A DNA stretch of 64,000 nt from GCA-2861595 sp035526335 (lineage in GTDB: Bacteria > Actinomycetota > Acidimicrobiia > Acidimicrobiales > GCA-2861595): positions 1 to 64,000 of the forward strand of contig DATLCN010000035.1 of NCBI GenBank assembly GCA_035526335.1. Reading direction: 5' to 3'. Made by a program: the position numbers and the translations under genes. This document shows positions 8,302 to 15,748 of the stretch, in pieces. The notes beneath the pieces were generated by a model that saw nothing but the letters and a program-made list of their open reading frames with translations, had not been told where the DNA came from and ran no database searches. Position 1 is the first letter of the stretch; every line of letters starts with the position of its first letter.

Positions 8302-8600
8302 CCAGGATCGCCGCCTATGTCCCGGATCTGATGGACCGCTCCAAGGTGGCGGCGGCGGTGCCGGACGTGGTGTTCGTGGCCACGCCGGCGGCGCTGGCCA
8401 CGGCCGATGCCGACATCGTCGTGGTCGACCTCTCCCGGCCGGGTGTACTGGAGGTCCTGCCCGAGCTGATGGACACCCGCACCATCGGCTTCGGCAGTCA
8501 CGTGCACCGGGATCTGCTCGCCGCGGCCACCGCCGCCGGCTGCCGCGAGGTCCTTCCCCGCTCGAGGTTCTTCGCTGACCTGCCCGCTCTGCTCAGCTAG
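8298..8600 (+). CDS. Small receiver-like hypothetical protein
   Basis: This 100-residue protein alternates beta strands and helices (RIAAYVPDLMD, DVVFVATPA, ADIVVVDLS, TRTIGFGSHV), as expected for a small Rossmann or receiver-like domain. It lacks the acidic pair and the conserved Lys of true receivers, so phosphorylation is not expected. It starts with GTG inside a GTGA overlap with the previous gene. Function is unknown; a partner role for the upstream 154-residue protein is the simplest reading. Confidence 0.6.
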   Translation: MTRIAAYVPDLMDRSKVAAAVPDVVFVATPAALATADADIVVVDLSRPGVLEVLPELMDTRTIGFGSHVHRDLLAAATAAGCREVLPRSRFFADLPALLS

Positions 8601-8606
8601 CTCGGG

Positions 8607-8798
8607 CTAGCGGTCGTCCCGCCGGCCTGGGTCCACCGTCCAGCCGGCGTCGGCGATCGTGCGGGACTCGAAGAAAAGGCAGCCCTCGGGGCAGGCGAAG
8701 GGATCCAGCTCGGCCACGTCCAGCCGGCACCGCTGCACCTTCTCCCCGCCGGCGGTCGTGCGCTCGACGTAGTGCCGGCAGTCAGCCCGAACCCCCAC
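8607..8798 (-). CDS. Small four-cysteine protein
   Basis: This predicted 63-residue protein has Cys7, Cys24, Cys36 and Cys40 (the last two in CPEGC), a spacing suited to a zinc or iron-sulfur site. The frame is open for 48 more codons upstream, but the start was set at GTG 8798 because TACCAT lies exactly 6 nt upstream on the minus strand, the spacing seen at other leaderless starts here. The family is not recognised beyond being a short Cys-rich actinobacterial protein. It faces the preceding operon tail to tail with only 6 bases between the stops. Confidence 0.6.
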   Translation of the reverse strand: MGVRADCRHYVERTTAGGEKVQRCRLDVAELDPFACPEGCLFFESRTIADAGWTVDPGRRDDR

Positions 8799-8804
8799 GC
8801 TCCT

Positions 8805-8810
8805 ATGGTA
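8805..8810 (-). promoter_or_regulatory. -10 box of a leaderless transcript (four-Cys protein)
   Basis: On the minus strand TACCAT is followed by a 6-nt spacer and then GTG 8798. The AGGAG inside the spacer is too close to the GTG to act as a ribosome binding site, which favours leaderless initiation. Confidence 0.5.
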
Positions 8811-8999
8811 CGGCGATCGCCGGGCGGCTCCCGTCCTACGCGCCACCGTTCTCGCCGTGTCGGACCCGGTGCTCGTGCAAGGAAGGCAGCGGGGGCCGTG
8901 GCCGGCGCCCGCTGAGGACCGCCGGACCTTCTCCCAGTTCACCTGCCGGAAACAATCGGGTCATCCCGGGGAAACAGCCTTTCGTCATGCTGTCGCGGC

Positions 9000-10286
9000 A
9001 TGGAGATCGACAGCGGCAACACGGCGTGGGTCCTGACCTCTGCCGCGCTCGTTCTGTTCATGACGCCGGGGCTGGCCTTCTTCTACGCCGGCATGGTGCG
9101 ATCCAAGAACGTGCTCGGCATGCTCATGCAGAACTTCTTCTCGCTGGGACTGGTCAGCGTGCTCTGGGCGGGCGTCGGTTTCAGCCTCGCCTTCGGCGAC
9201 GGGGGTGGCTTCATCGGCAACTTCGACTTTGCCGGCCTGAAGCACCTGGGTGACGCAGCTCTCACGTTGCCGGGCTACGTCCGCACCGGTGACGTCGACC
9301 TCGCCCTCACCATCCCACCGATGGCCTTCGCCGGCTACCAGATGATGTTCGCGGTGATCACCCCCGCCCTCATCACCGGTGCCACCGCCGACCGCATGAA
9401 GTTCGTCGGCTGGGCCGCTTTCCTGGGCCTGTGGCTGGTGCTGGTGTACTCACCGGTCGCCCATTGGGTCTTCAGCCCCACCGGCTGGTTGTTCAAGAGG
9501 GGTGCACTGGACTTCGCCGGCGGCACCGTCGTGCACATCAACGCCGGCATCGCCGCGCTGGCCGTCATCCTCGTGCTCGGCAAGCGCAAGGGTTGGCCCC
9601 GTGACGCCATGCCCCCGCACTCCCTGCCACTCACGCTCCTCGGTACCGGGATCCTGTGGTTCGGGTGGATCGGCTTCAACGCCGGCTCTGCTCTGGGGGC
9701 CACCGGGCTGGCCGCCCAGGCCCTGGTGAACACCCATCTGGCCGCCGCCGCTGCCATGCTCGGGTGGCTCCTCGTGGAGAGGCTCAAGGACGGGAAGGCG
9801 ACCACACTCGGCGGGGCCTCCGGAGCCGTTGCCGGGCTCGTCGCCATCACCCCCTGCGCCGGCTTCGTCGGCGGCATGGCCCCAGTCGTCATCGGTTTCC
9901 TGGCCGGTGTGGCCTGCTTCCTCGCCATCCAACTGAAGTACCGCTTCGGCTACGACGACAGCCTCGACGTGATCGGCGTCCACCTCGTGGGAGGCATCGC
10001 GGGATCACTGCTGCTCGGGTTCTTCGCCGATACCAAGGTCAACGCCTTCGGCTTCGACGGCGTGTTCTTCGGGGGGGGCGCCGGCCTGCTCACTGACCAG
10101 CTGGTCGCGGTCGGCGCCACCATCGCCTTCTCCGGCATCCTCTCCTATGTACTGGCAAGGTTGGTCGACGCGGTGATCGGCCTCCGGGTCAAGGAGGATG
10201 AGGAGATGGTCGGCCTTGACACCACACAGCACGCTGAAACCGCCTACAACCTGGGCGACTTCGGCTCCATGGGAAGGATCGGATGA
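9000..10286 (+). CDS. amt: Ammonium transporter (Amt/MEP/Rh family)
   Basis: The 428-residue membrane protein has about eleven hydrophobic segments and the family sequences TPGLAFFYAGMVRSKNVL near the N-terminus, FAGYQMMFAVITPALITGA, and DFAGGTVVHINAG, which contains one of the twin pore histidines. The other twin His is expected in the later DVIGVHLVGG segment. It moves ammonium/ammonia across the cytoplasmic membrane. The stop overlaps the start of glnB (ATGA), the classic arrangement in which the PII protein plugs the transporter when nitrogen is abundant. A CATGCT hexamer 7 nt before the ATG may be the -10 box. Confidence 0.96.
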   Translation: MEIDSGNTAWVLTSAALVLFMTPGLAFFYAGMVRSKNVLGMLMQNFFSLGLVSVLWAGVGFSLAFGDGGGFIGNFDFAGLKHLGDAALTLPGYVRTGDVDLALTIPPMAFAGYQMMFAVITPALITGATADRMKFVGWAAFLGLWLVLVYSPVAHWVFSPTGWLFKRGALDFAGGTVVHINAGIAALAVILVLGKRKGWPRDAMPPHSLPLTLLGTGILWFGWIGFNAGSALGATGLAAQALVNTHLAAAAAMLGWLLVERLKDGKATTLGGASGAVAGLVAITPCAGFVGGMAPVVIGFLAGVACFLAIQLKYRFGYDDSLDVIGVHLVGGIAGSLLLGFFADTKVNAFGFDGVFFGGGAGLLTDQLVAVGATIAFSGILSYVLARLVDAVIGLRVKEDEEMVGLDTTQHAETAYNLGDFGSMGRIG

Positions 10287-10621
10287 AGCTCGTCACCGCC
10301 ATCATCAAGCCCTTCAAGCTCGACGAGGTGAAGAACGCGCTGAAGGCTCTGGACGTGCAGGGCATGACCGTGTCGGAGGTGCAGGGGTTCGGACGCCAGC
10401 GGGGGCACACAGAGGTGTACCGGGGCGCGGAGTACACCGTCGACTTCGTGCCCAAGGTCAGAATCGAGGTACTTTGCGACGACGTCGATGCGGCCAGAGT
10501 CGTGGAGGCCATCTCCGACGCGGCCCGCACGGACAAGATCGGCGACGGGAAGATCTGGGTATCGGACCTCGACAGTGTCACCCGAATCCGCACCGGGGAG
10601 ATGGGCTCCGACGCTCTCTGA
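10283..10621 (+). CDS. glnB: Nitrogen regulatory protein PII
   Basis: This 112-residue trimeric signal protein reports nitrogen and energy status. It starts MKLVTAIIKPFKLDEVK, has the T-loop sequence RGAEYTVDF with Tyr51 (the residue that is uridylylated or, in actinobacteria, adenylylated), and the C-terminal KIGDGKIWV. It overlaps amt by ATGA and lies next to glnD, the enzyme that modifies it. Membership in an amt operon makes it a GlnK-type PII, so the symbol glnK would be equally suitable. Confidence 0.95.
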   Translation: MKLVTAIIKPFKLDEVKNALKALDVQGMTVSEVQGFGRQRGHTEVYRGAEYTVDFVPKVRIEVLCDDVDAARVVEAISDAARTDKIGDGKIWVSDLDSVTRIRTGEMGSDAL

Positions 10622-12884
10622 GCGGCCGCGGCTGATCGCCGAGGGTGGTCCCGTGGGGCGGGCCTTCTGCCGCGCGTATACGGAGCTGGCTGACCGCTGG
10701 CTGACGGGCATTCTCAGTGACGAACCTGGAGTGGCCGTGGTCGCAGTCGGCGGTTACGGCCGGGGGGAGTTGTGCCCCGGGAGCGACCTGGACGTCGTGC
10801 TCGTGCACAGCGGTCGCAGAGGGATACAGCAGGTGGCCGAGCGGCTCTGGTACCCGATCTGGGACGCAGGGGTAGGCCTCGACCACAGCGTGCGGACGGT
10901 GAAGGAGGCGCTCGCCGTCGCCGGCGCCGACCTGAAGGCTGCCCTCGGGCTCCTCGACGCCAGGCTGGTCAGCGGCGACGCCGAGCTCGCTGCGAGGCTC
11001 GCCGCCGGCGCTCGCCAGCAATGGCGCAAGAGTGCGAGGCGGTGGCTGCCGGAGCTGGCCGAGGCGGTCGAGGCTCGCCGCGCCAAGTTCGGCGAGGTCG
11101 CCTTCCTGCTCGAACCGGAGCTGAAAGAGGGCCGGGGGGGCTTGCGGGACGTGCATGCGCTCCAGGCCGCGGCGTTGGCCACGGAAGTGGTCGCCGCCGG
11201 CAACGCCACCCTGAGCGAGCCCCATGACGTACTCCTGGGGGTGCGGGTCGAGCTGCACCGGGCGACGGGCAAGGCTTCGGACCGCCTCCTGCTCCAGGAA
11301 CAGGACCGGGTGGCGGCGGTGCTCGACTATGGCGACGCCGACGCTCTCATGGCCGCGGTGTCTGCCGCGGCCCGCACGATCGCCTGGTGCAGCGACGACG
11401 GATGGCGGCGGGTGAAGGCGTCAATGGCACGTGGCCGGAACCGCTCCACTGCGGAACGCCCGGTCGGGTCGGGGCTGGTACTGATGGACGGCGAACTAGC
11501 GCTTGCTCCAACTGCGGACCCCGCGGGTGATCCCGCCCTCATGTTGCGGGCCGCGGCTGCCGCCGCCGAACTGGGGACCTGGCTGACCCGCAGCGCCCTC
11601 GACCGTTTCGCGGTCGAGGGGGCGCCGCTGCCGGACCCCTGGCCTGCCGCCGCCCGCAACGCGCTGGTCGCCCTGCTCGCCGCCGGCCGGGCCGCCATCC
11701 CGGTGCTCGAGGCGCTCGACCAGCGGTGCCTGCTGACGAGGATCCTCCCGGAGTGGGAGGCGGTGCGGAGCCGTCCGCAGCGCAACGCTTACCACCGCTT
11801 CACCGTGGACCGTCACCTCTGCGAGACGGCCGCCAACGCCGCGGACCTCACCCGGAGGGTGGCGCGACCGGACCTGCTTCTCGTCGGGGCGCTACTGCAC
11901 GACATCGGCAAGGGTTGTCCGGGTGACCACACCGAAGTGGGTGTGATCATGGTGGCCGGCATCGGCGCCAGGCTCGGGTTCGCCTCGGAGGACGTGGACG
12001 TGCTGGTCAACCTGGTTCGCCACCACCTCCTCCTCCCGGAGGTTGCCACTCGCCGTGATCTGGACGATCCGGCCACAGTCGCCGCGGTGGCCGAAGCTGT
12101 CGGCGACCGGGACACACTGGAGCTGCTGGCCGCCCTGAGCGAGGCCGACGGGCTGGCCACAGGCCCTTCGGCGTGGGGTGCATGGAAAGCCGGGCTGGTC
12201 GACGACCTCGTCGCCCGCACCGCCCGTTGGCTCGAGGGCCACCGGACTCCCGAGACCCCCTCGCTCCCGGCTCCGGAGCATCGCGAGGCGATGGCTCGCG
12301 GTGCCGTCGACGTCGTCGTGAAGGGGACCCGGTTGACCGTCGTCGCCCCGGACCGACCTGGCCTGTTCTGCCGGATGGCGGGCACGCTCGCCCTTCACGG
12401 CCTCGATGTTCGATCGGCCTCCGCGGCCAGCGACGGGACCATGGCCGTCGAGGTGTTCGAGGTGGAGCCGGCCTTCGCCAAAACGGCCGACTGGGTACGG
12501 GTGCAGGCAGACGTAAAGCTTGCCCTGACGGGCCGGCTGTCGTTGGAGTCGCGGCTGGCCGAACGGGTACGGGCCTATTCCGGCCGCGCCCGCCCTGCCG
12601 CCCCCCGCCCCGCGGCGCCGAGGGTGCTGTTCGACAACCGTGCGTCGGCGGTAGCGACGGTCGTGGAGGTGAGGGCTCCCGACGAGATCGGGGTGTTGTA
12701 CCGGATCACCCGCGCCCTGGCCGACTGCGATCTCGACGTGCGTTCGGCCAAGGTGTCCACCCTGGGCCATGAGGTGGTCGATGCCTTCTACGTGACCGAT
12801 GCCGTCGGGGCGAAGGTGGTCGACGCCGACCACCTGAGCGAGATCGAAAAGGCTGTGCTGGCCGAGTTGACCCGCGCTCTCTGA
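10575..12884 (+). CDS. glnD: PII uridylyl/adenylyltransferase and deuridylylase
   Basis: The enzyme attaches a nucleotide to the PII T-loop under nitrogen limitation and removes it under excess. Domains in order: a nucleotidyltransferase (VAVGGYGRGELCPGSDLDVVL), the GlnD linker (LLEPELKEGRGGLRDVH), an HD phosphohydrolase (LLHDIGKG), and two C-terminal ACT domains that sense glutamine (starting VVAPDRPGLF and VRAPDEIGVL). The start is uncertain. GTG 10575 keeps the RPRLIAEGG stretch that resembles other GlnD N-termini but overlaps glnB by 47 bases; GTG 10653 would avoid this. In some actinobacteria GlnD is an adenylyltransferase, and the sequence alone does not tell which nucleotide is used. 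Confidence 0.93.
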   Translation: MSPESAPGRWAPTLSERPRLIAEGGPVGRAFCRAYTELADRWLTGILSDEPGVAVVAVGGYGRGELCPGSDLDVVLVHSGRRGIQQVAERLWYPIWDAGVGLDHSVRTVKEALAVAGADLKAALGLLDARLVSGDAELAARLAAGARQQWRKSARRWLPELAEAVEARRAKFGEVAFLLEPELKEGRGGLRDVHALQAAALATEVVAAGNATLSEPHDVLLGVRVELHRATGKASDRLLLQEQDRVAAVLDYGDADALMAAVSAAARTIAWCSDDGWRRVKASMARGRNRSTAERPVGSGLVLMDGELALAPTADPAGDPALMLRAAAAAAELGTWLTRSALDRFAVEGAPLPDPWPAAARNALVALLAAGRAAIPVLEALDQRCLLTRILPEWEAVRSRPQRNAYHRFTVDRHLCETAANAADLTRRVARPDLLLVGALLHDIGKGCPGDHTEVGVIMVAGIGARLGFASEDVDVLVNLVRHHLLLPEVATRRDLDDPATVAAVAEAVGDRDTLELLAALSEADGLATGPSAWGAWKAGLVDDLVARTARWLEGHRTPETPSLPAPEHREAMARGAVDVVVKGTRLTVVAPDRPGLFCRMAGTLALHGLDVRSASAASDGTMAVEVFEVEPAFAKTADWVRVQADVKLALTGRLSLESRLAERVRAYSGRARPAAPRPAAPRVLFDNRASAVATVVEVRAPDEIGVLYRITRALADCDLDVRSAKVSTLGHEVVDAFYVTDAVGAKVVDADHLSEIEKAVLAELTRAL

Positions 12885-12936
12885 AATCTCCTGTCCGAGA
12901 AGGGCACGAAGATCCGTCGCTTCTGCCGCGGTCGCT

Positions 12937-12942
12937 TACCGT
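12937..12942 (+). promoter_or_regulatory. -10 box of a leaderless transcript (Nudix gene)
   Basis: TACCGT is followed by 7 nt and ATG 12950. No Shine-Dalgarno sequence is present. This supports ATG 12950 over the GTG at 12941, which overlaps the box. Confidence 0.55.
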
Positions 12943-12949
12943 GTCGAGC

Positions 12950-13639
12950 ATGGCGGCTGACGACGTGGCCCGAGCGGTGACGGCACAGGACCTGCTGCGC
13001 TGGAGCGCGGCACTCTCGGGAATCGCCCGTACCGCCCTCGGGTTCACCCAGAACCTCTACGAGCGCGAGCGTTTCGAGGAGGTCATGAAGGTGGCCGCCG
13101 ACATCCGGGTCGCCGCCGGCCACGAGATGGAGAGCGAGGTCCTGGTCGAGGAGTGGCTGAAGGAGGTGGGGGAGGGGGTCCCGGGATACGTGACCCCGAA
13201 GATCGCCGTGGGGGCCGTGGTGGGCAACGAGGCCGGCGAGATCCTCCTTGTGAAGCGCAGCGACTCCGGCGTGTGGCTCTACCCCACCGGATGGGCCGAC
13301 GTGGGCTACTCGGCCTCGGAGGTCGTGGTCAAGGAGGTGTGGGAGGAGACCGGCATCGTCGTGGAGCCGATCCGCCTCATCGCCCTGCTCGACGGCCTTC
13401 GTCGGGGCTTCACCTCCATCCCGCTGTACTCACTGGTGTTCCACTGCCGGCAGACCGGCGGCGAGTTGAATGCCCACCCCCTCGAATGCGCCGATCTCGG
13501 CTGGTTCCCCGAGAACGCGCTGCCGACGCCCGTGGTCGGAGCGGGGCACTGGGCGCCTTCGGCTTTCGCCGCCATACGGGGCGAGCCCATGGATGTCATG
13601 TTCGACATGCCCCGCGAACCCCTGTGGCGGGAGGGTTGA
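12950..13639 (+). CDS. Nudix hydrolase with N-terminal Nudix_hydro_N domain
   Basis: This 229-residue protein has an N-terminal helical domain (DLLRWSAALSGIARTALGFT...NLYERERFEEVMKVAADI) of the kind found before some ADP-ribose or nucleotide-sugar pyrophosphatases. A Nudix fold follows. The Nudix box reads GWADVGY-SASEVVV-KEVWEETGI: the metal-binding EExG part is intact, but the first Glu of the Gx5E element is Tyr and the Arg of REU is Lys. It may still bind metal, but its activity and substrate cannot be inferred. It is a separate leaderless unit between glnD and a convergent gene. Confidence 0.8.
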   Translation: MAADDVARAVTAQDLLRWSAALSGIARTALGFTQNLYERERFEEVMKVAADIRVAAGHEMESEVLVEEWLKEVGEGVPGYVTPKIAVGAVVGNEAGEILLVKRSDSGVWLYPTGWADVGYSASEVVVKEVWEETGIVVEPIRLIALLDGLRRGFTSIPLYSLVFHCRQTGGELNAHPLECADLGWFPENALPTPVVGAGHWAPSAFAAIRGEPMDVMFDMPREPLWREG

Positions 13640-13655
13640 CGGCGCGAGCCGGGCC

Positions 13656-14150
13656 TCACCTGCCGGGCCGCGGAACGCCGGCGCCCAGCTGCCGGAGCAG
13701 TGCCGTGATGATCGACACCTGTCCCGCCTCCCTCTCCCACTGGGCGGCGATGACCTCGTGGTCGACGAGGCCGGTACCCGAGGGTGTAACTCCCAGAGCA
13801 TCTCTTGCGGCGCTGCACAGCAGGGAAGGCTCGGTCTCCTCGGCGTGGGCCGGAAACGCCTCCAGGCCCTCCCACAGCTCCTCGGGTCGGCCCGGCGGAT
13901 CGTTGCCGAGGGCGATGGCAACGGCCACTCTCGGGAAGAGGTCGTAGGTGCCGATGCCGCCGGGTCGCCGGAAGCCGGGCACCGGGTGGAGGCGCCACTC
14001 CAGGGTGATCCCGCCCGGCCCGTCGTCGCGGAGCCACACCTGGGAGCCGTTGACGTAGGCGTCCAGGGGATCGCCGAAGCGCTTGTCCAGGGCGACGACC
14101 AGCTCGCCGCTGATGGGCCACACGCACGTGGGGACGAGCCGGGGCGCCAC
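13656..14150 (-). CDS. Conserved hypothetical protein
   Basis: This 164-residue protein has no signal or membrane helix and no motif I recognise. The sequence GSQVWLRDDGPGGITLEWRL and a helical second half (RPEELWEGLEAFPAHAEETEPSLLCSAARDALG) look like a normal globular protein. The start at GTG 14150 is supported by TACTGT 6 nt upstream on the minus strand. It is divergent from the metallopeptidase lipoprotein gene, with about 29 bases between the two starts, so their promoters overlap. Confidence 0.65.
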   Translation of the reverse strand: MAPRLVPTCVWPISGELVVALDKRFGDPLDAYVNGSQVWLRDDGPGGITLEWRLHPVPGFRRPGGIGTYDLFPRVAVAIALGNDPPGRPEELWEGLEAFPAHAEETEPSLLCSAARDALGVTPSGTGLVDHEVIAAQWEREAGQVSIITALLRQLGAGVPRPGR

Positions 14151-14156
14151 GCGGCC

Positions 14157-14162
14157 ACAGTA
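14157..14162 (-). promoter_or_regulatory. -10 box of a leaderless transcript (164-residue protein)
   Basis: On the minus strand TACTGT is followed by a 6-nt spacer and GTG 14150. It lies inside a 29-bp divergent intergenic region. Confidence 0.5.
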
Positions 14163-14179
14163 CGGGCCGCTACTGCACC

Positions 14180-15706
14180 ATGATCACCTTGATGGCGCAC
14201 CGACTCGGTCTTTTCCGCAGCCTCGCCGGCCTGGTCGCAGCCGCGGTCCTGGCCGGCGCCTGCGCCGGTGGCGGTGGCGAAGGACGACGACCCCCTGCCG
14301 GCGGCGCCACCTCCACCTCCACCTCCACCTCCACGAACGCGCCGGCCACCACCACCACCGCTTTTCGGCCGGCGCCGGCCACCACCGTGGCGCCGCCCAC
14401 GACCGGGCGGCCGCCCAGCGCCCCCGCCCCGCCGGCACCCGCCGCCGGCACCTGCCCGGCGATCCCGGCGCGGGCCCTGCCCCGCAGCGACCGGCCCCGC
14501 TACCGGCTGAAGGTAGACCTGAAGCCGGCCGACAACCTGGTGGAGGGTGAGGTCGCCGTCCGCTTCACCCCGGACCTGCCGACTGAGCGGCTGGTCTTCC
14601 GCCTCTGGGCCAACTCGCCCCGGACGGCCCGGGCCGGCGCCCGGCTGGAGGCAGGCGGAGTCCTCATCGGTGGCCGGTCCGTCGGGTCCGTGATGGAGTC
14701 GCCCACCCTGCTGGTCGTGCGGCCCGGGGGAACCCTGGCCGCCGGACAGCCGCTCGACATCGTGGTGCCCTGGCGCCTCACCCTGCCCGGGCCGGCCGAG
14801 GACAGGATCTCCCGAAGCGGCGACGCCATCCGCCTGGGCTCGTTCTTTCCCATCCTCGCGTGGGAGCCCGGATCCGGCTGGGCCGTCGAGCCGCCCAGCA
14901 GCGGGTTCGCGGAGGCGTCGTCGTCCATCACCGCCGACTTCGAGGCGACGATCACCGCGCCCCCTGGCCTCGACGTCCTGGCCACGGGGACGTCGCCGGG
15001 CGACGGCCACTGGACGGCAGCAGCGGTGCCCGATTTCGCCGTGTCCGTGGGCCATTTCGCCACCGCCACCGCCACCGTGAACGCCCCTCAGCCGGTCCAG
15101 GTGACAGTTGGCGTGCAGGCCGGTATCGCCGAATCGCCGGCCACATACCTGTCACGGGTGAGGCGGGCGCTGCAGGACCTGAGCCGGCGGTACGGCGCCT
15201 ATCCGTGGCCGTCTTACAGCGTCACCGTAACGCCTGCCCTGAGCGGCGGCATCGAGTACCCCATGCACGTCTTCCAGGGACCCGGCACGACCAGCCGGAC
15301 CACGCCCCACGAGGTCGCCCACATGTGGTTCTACGGGCTGGTCGGCAGCAACCAGGGCCGTGACCCCTGGCTGGACGAGGGCCTGGCCAGCTTCGCCGAG
15401 GCCCGGGTCGAGAACACCCTGGCCTCGTTCAAGGCCCGCTCGATCCCTGCCGCCGGCCGGGGCCGGGTCGGGGAGCCGATGACGTTCTGGGAGGCACGCC
15501 AGTCCATCTACTACCGCAGCGTCTACGTGCAAGGGGCCCAGGCTCTGGCCGCTCTGGGTGACGCGGACCTGGTCGACTGTGCCCTTCGCGTGTACGTGGC
15601 CCGCAACGCCAACCGGGTCGCACGCCCGGCCGATCTGGTCGACGCGGCGCGGGCGGTGTTCCCGGATGCGGCCGCGGTACTCGCCCACTACGGCGTCCGT
15701 CCCTGA
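14180..15706 (+). CDS. M1-family metallopeptidase-like lipoprotein
   Basis: The 508-residue protein has a lipoprotein signal ending at Cys28 (LAGAC), then a Thr/Ser/Pro-rich spacer of about 60 residues with a (Thr-Ser)n run, then an M1 aminopeptidase-like region. The zinc site is HEVAH, 18 residues, then the Glu of WLDEGLASFAE, which is the exact HEXXH-X18-E spacing of the family. The GxMEN exopeptidase motif is replaced by SGGIEYP, so it may not act as a classic aminopeptidase. It is expected to be anchored on the outer face of the membrane and to act on extracellular peptides. It is smaller than full M1 enzymes because the C-terminal helical domain is missing. Confidence 0.85.
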   Translation: MITLMAHRLGLFRSLAGLVAAAVLAGACAGGGGEGRRPPAGGATSTSTSTSTNAPATTTTAFRPAPATTVAPPTTGRPPSAPAPPAPAAGTCPAIPARALPRSDRPRYRLKVDLKPADNLVEGEVAVRFTPDLPTERLVFRLWANSPRTARAGARLEAGGVLIGGRSVGSVMESPTLLVVRPGGTLAAGQPLDIVVPWRLTLPGPAEDRISRSGDAIRLGSFFPILAWEPGSGWAVEPPSSGFAEASSSITADFEATITAPPGLDVLATGTSPGDGHWTAAAVPDFAVSVGHFATATATVNAPQPVQVTVGVQAGIAESPATYLSRVRRALQDLSRRYGAYPWPSYSVTVTPALSGGIEYPMHVFQGPGTTSRTTPHEVAHMWFYGLVGSNQGRDPWLDEGLASFAEARVENTLASFKARSIPAAGRGRVGEPMTFWEARQSIYYRSVYVQGAQALAALGDADLVDCALRVYVARNANRVARPADLVDAARAVFPDAAAVLAHYGVRP

Positions 15707-15736
15707 TTCGTGGGCTACCTGGCGTCCATGGCGTCC

Positions 15737-15742
15737 TACCCT
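15737..15742 (+). promoter_or_regulatory. -10 box of a leaderless transcript (lhr)
   Basis: TACCCT is followed by TTGACG (6 nt) and GTG 15749. The same layout, with an identical TTGACG spacer, recurs at prfA (58208-58222). Confidence 0.6.
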
Positions 15743-15748
15743 TGACGG

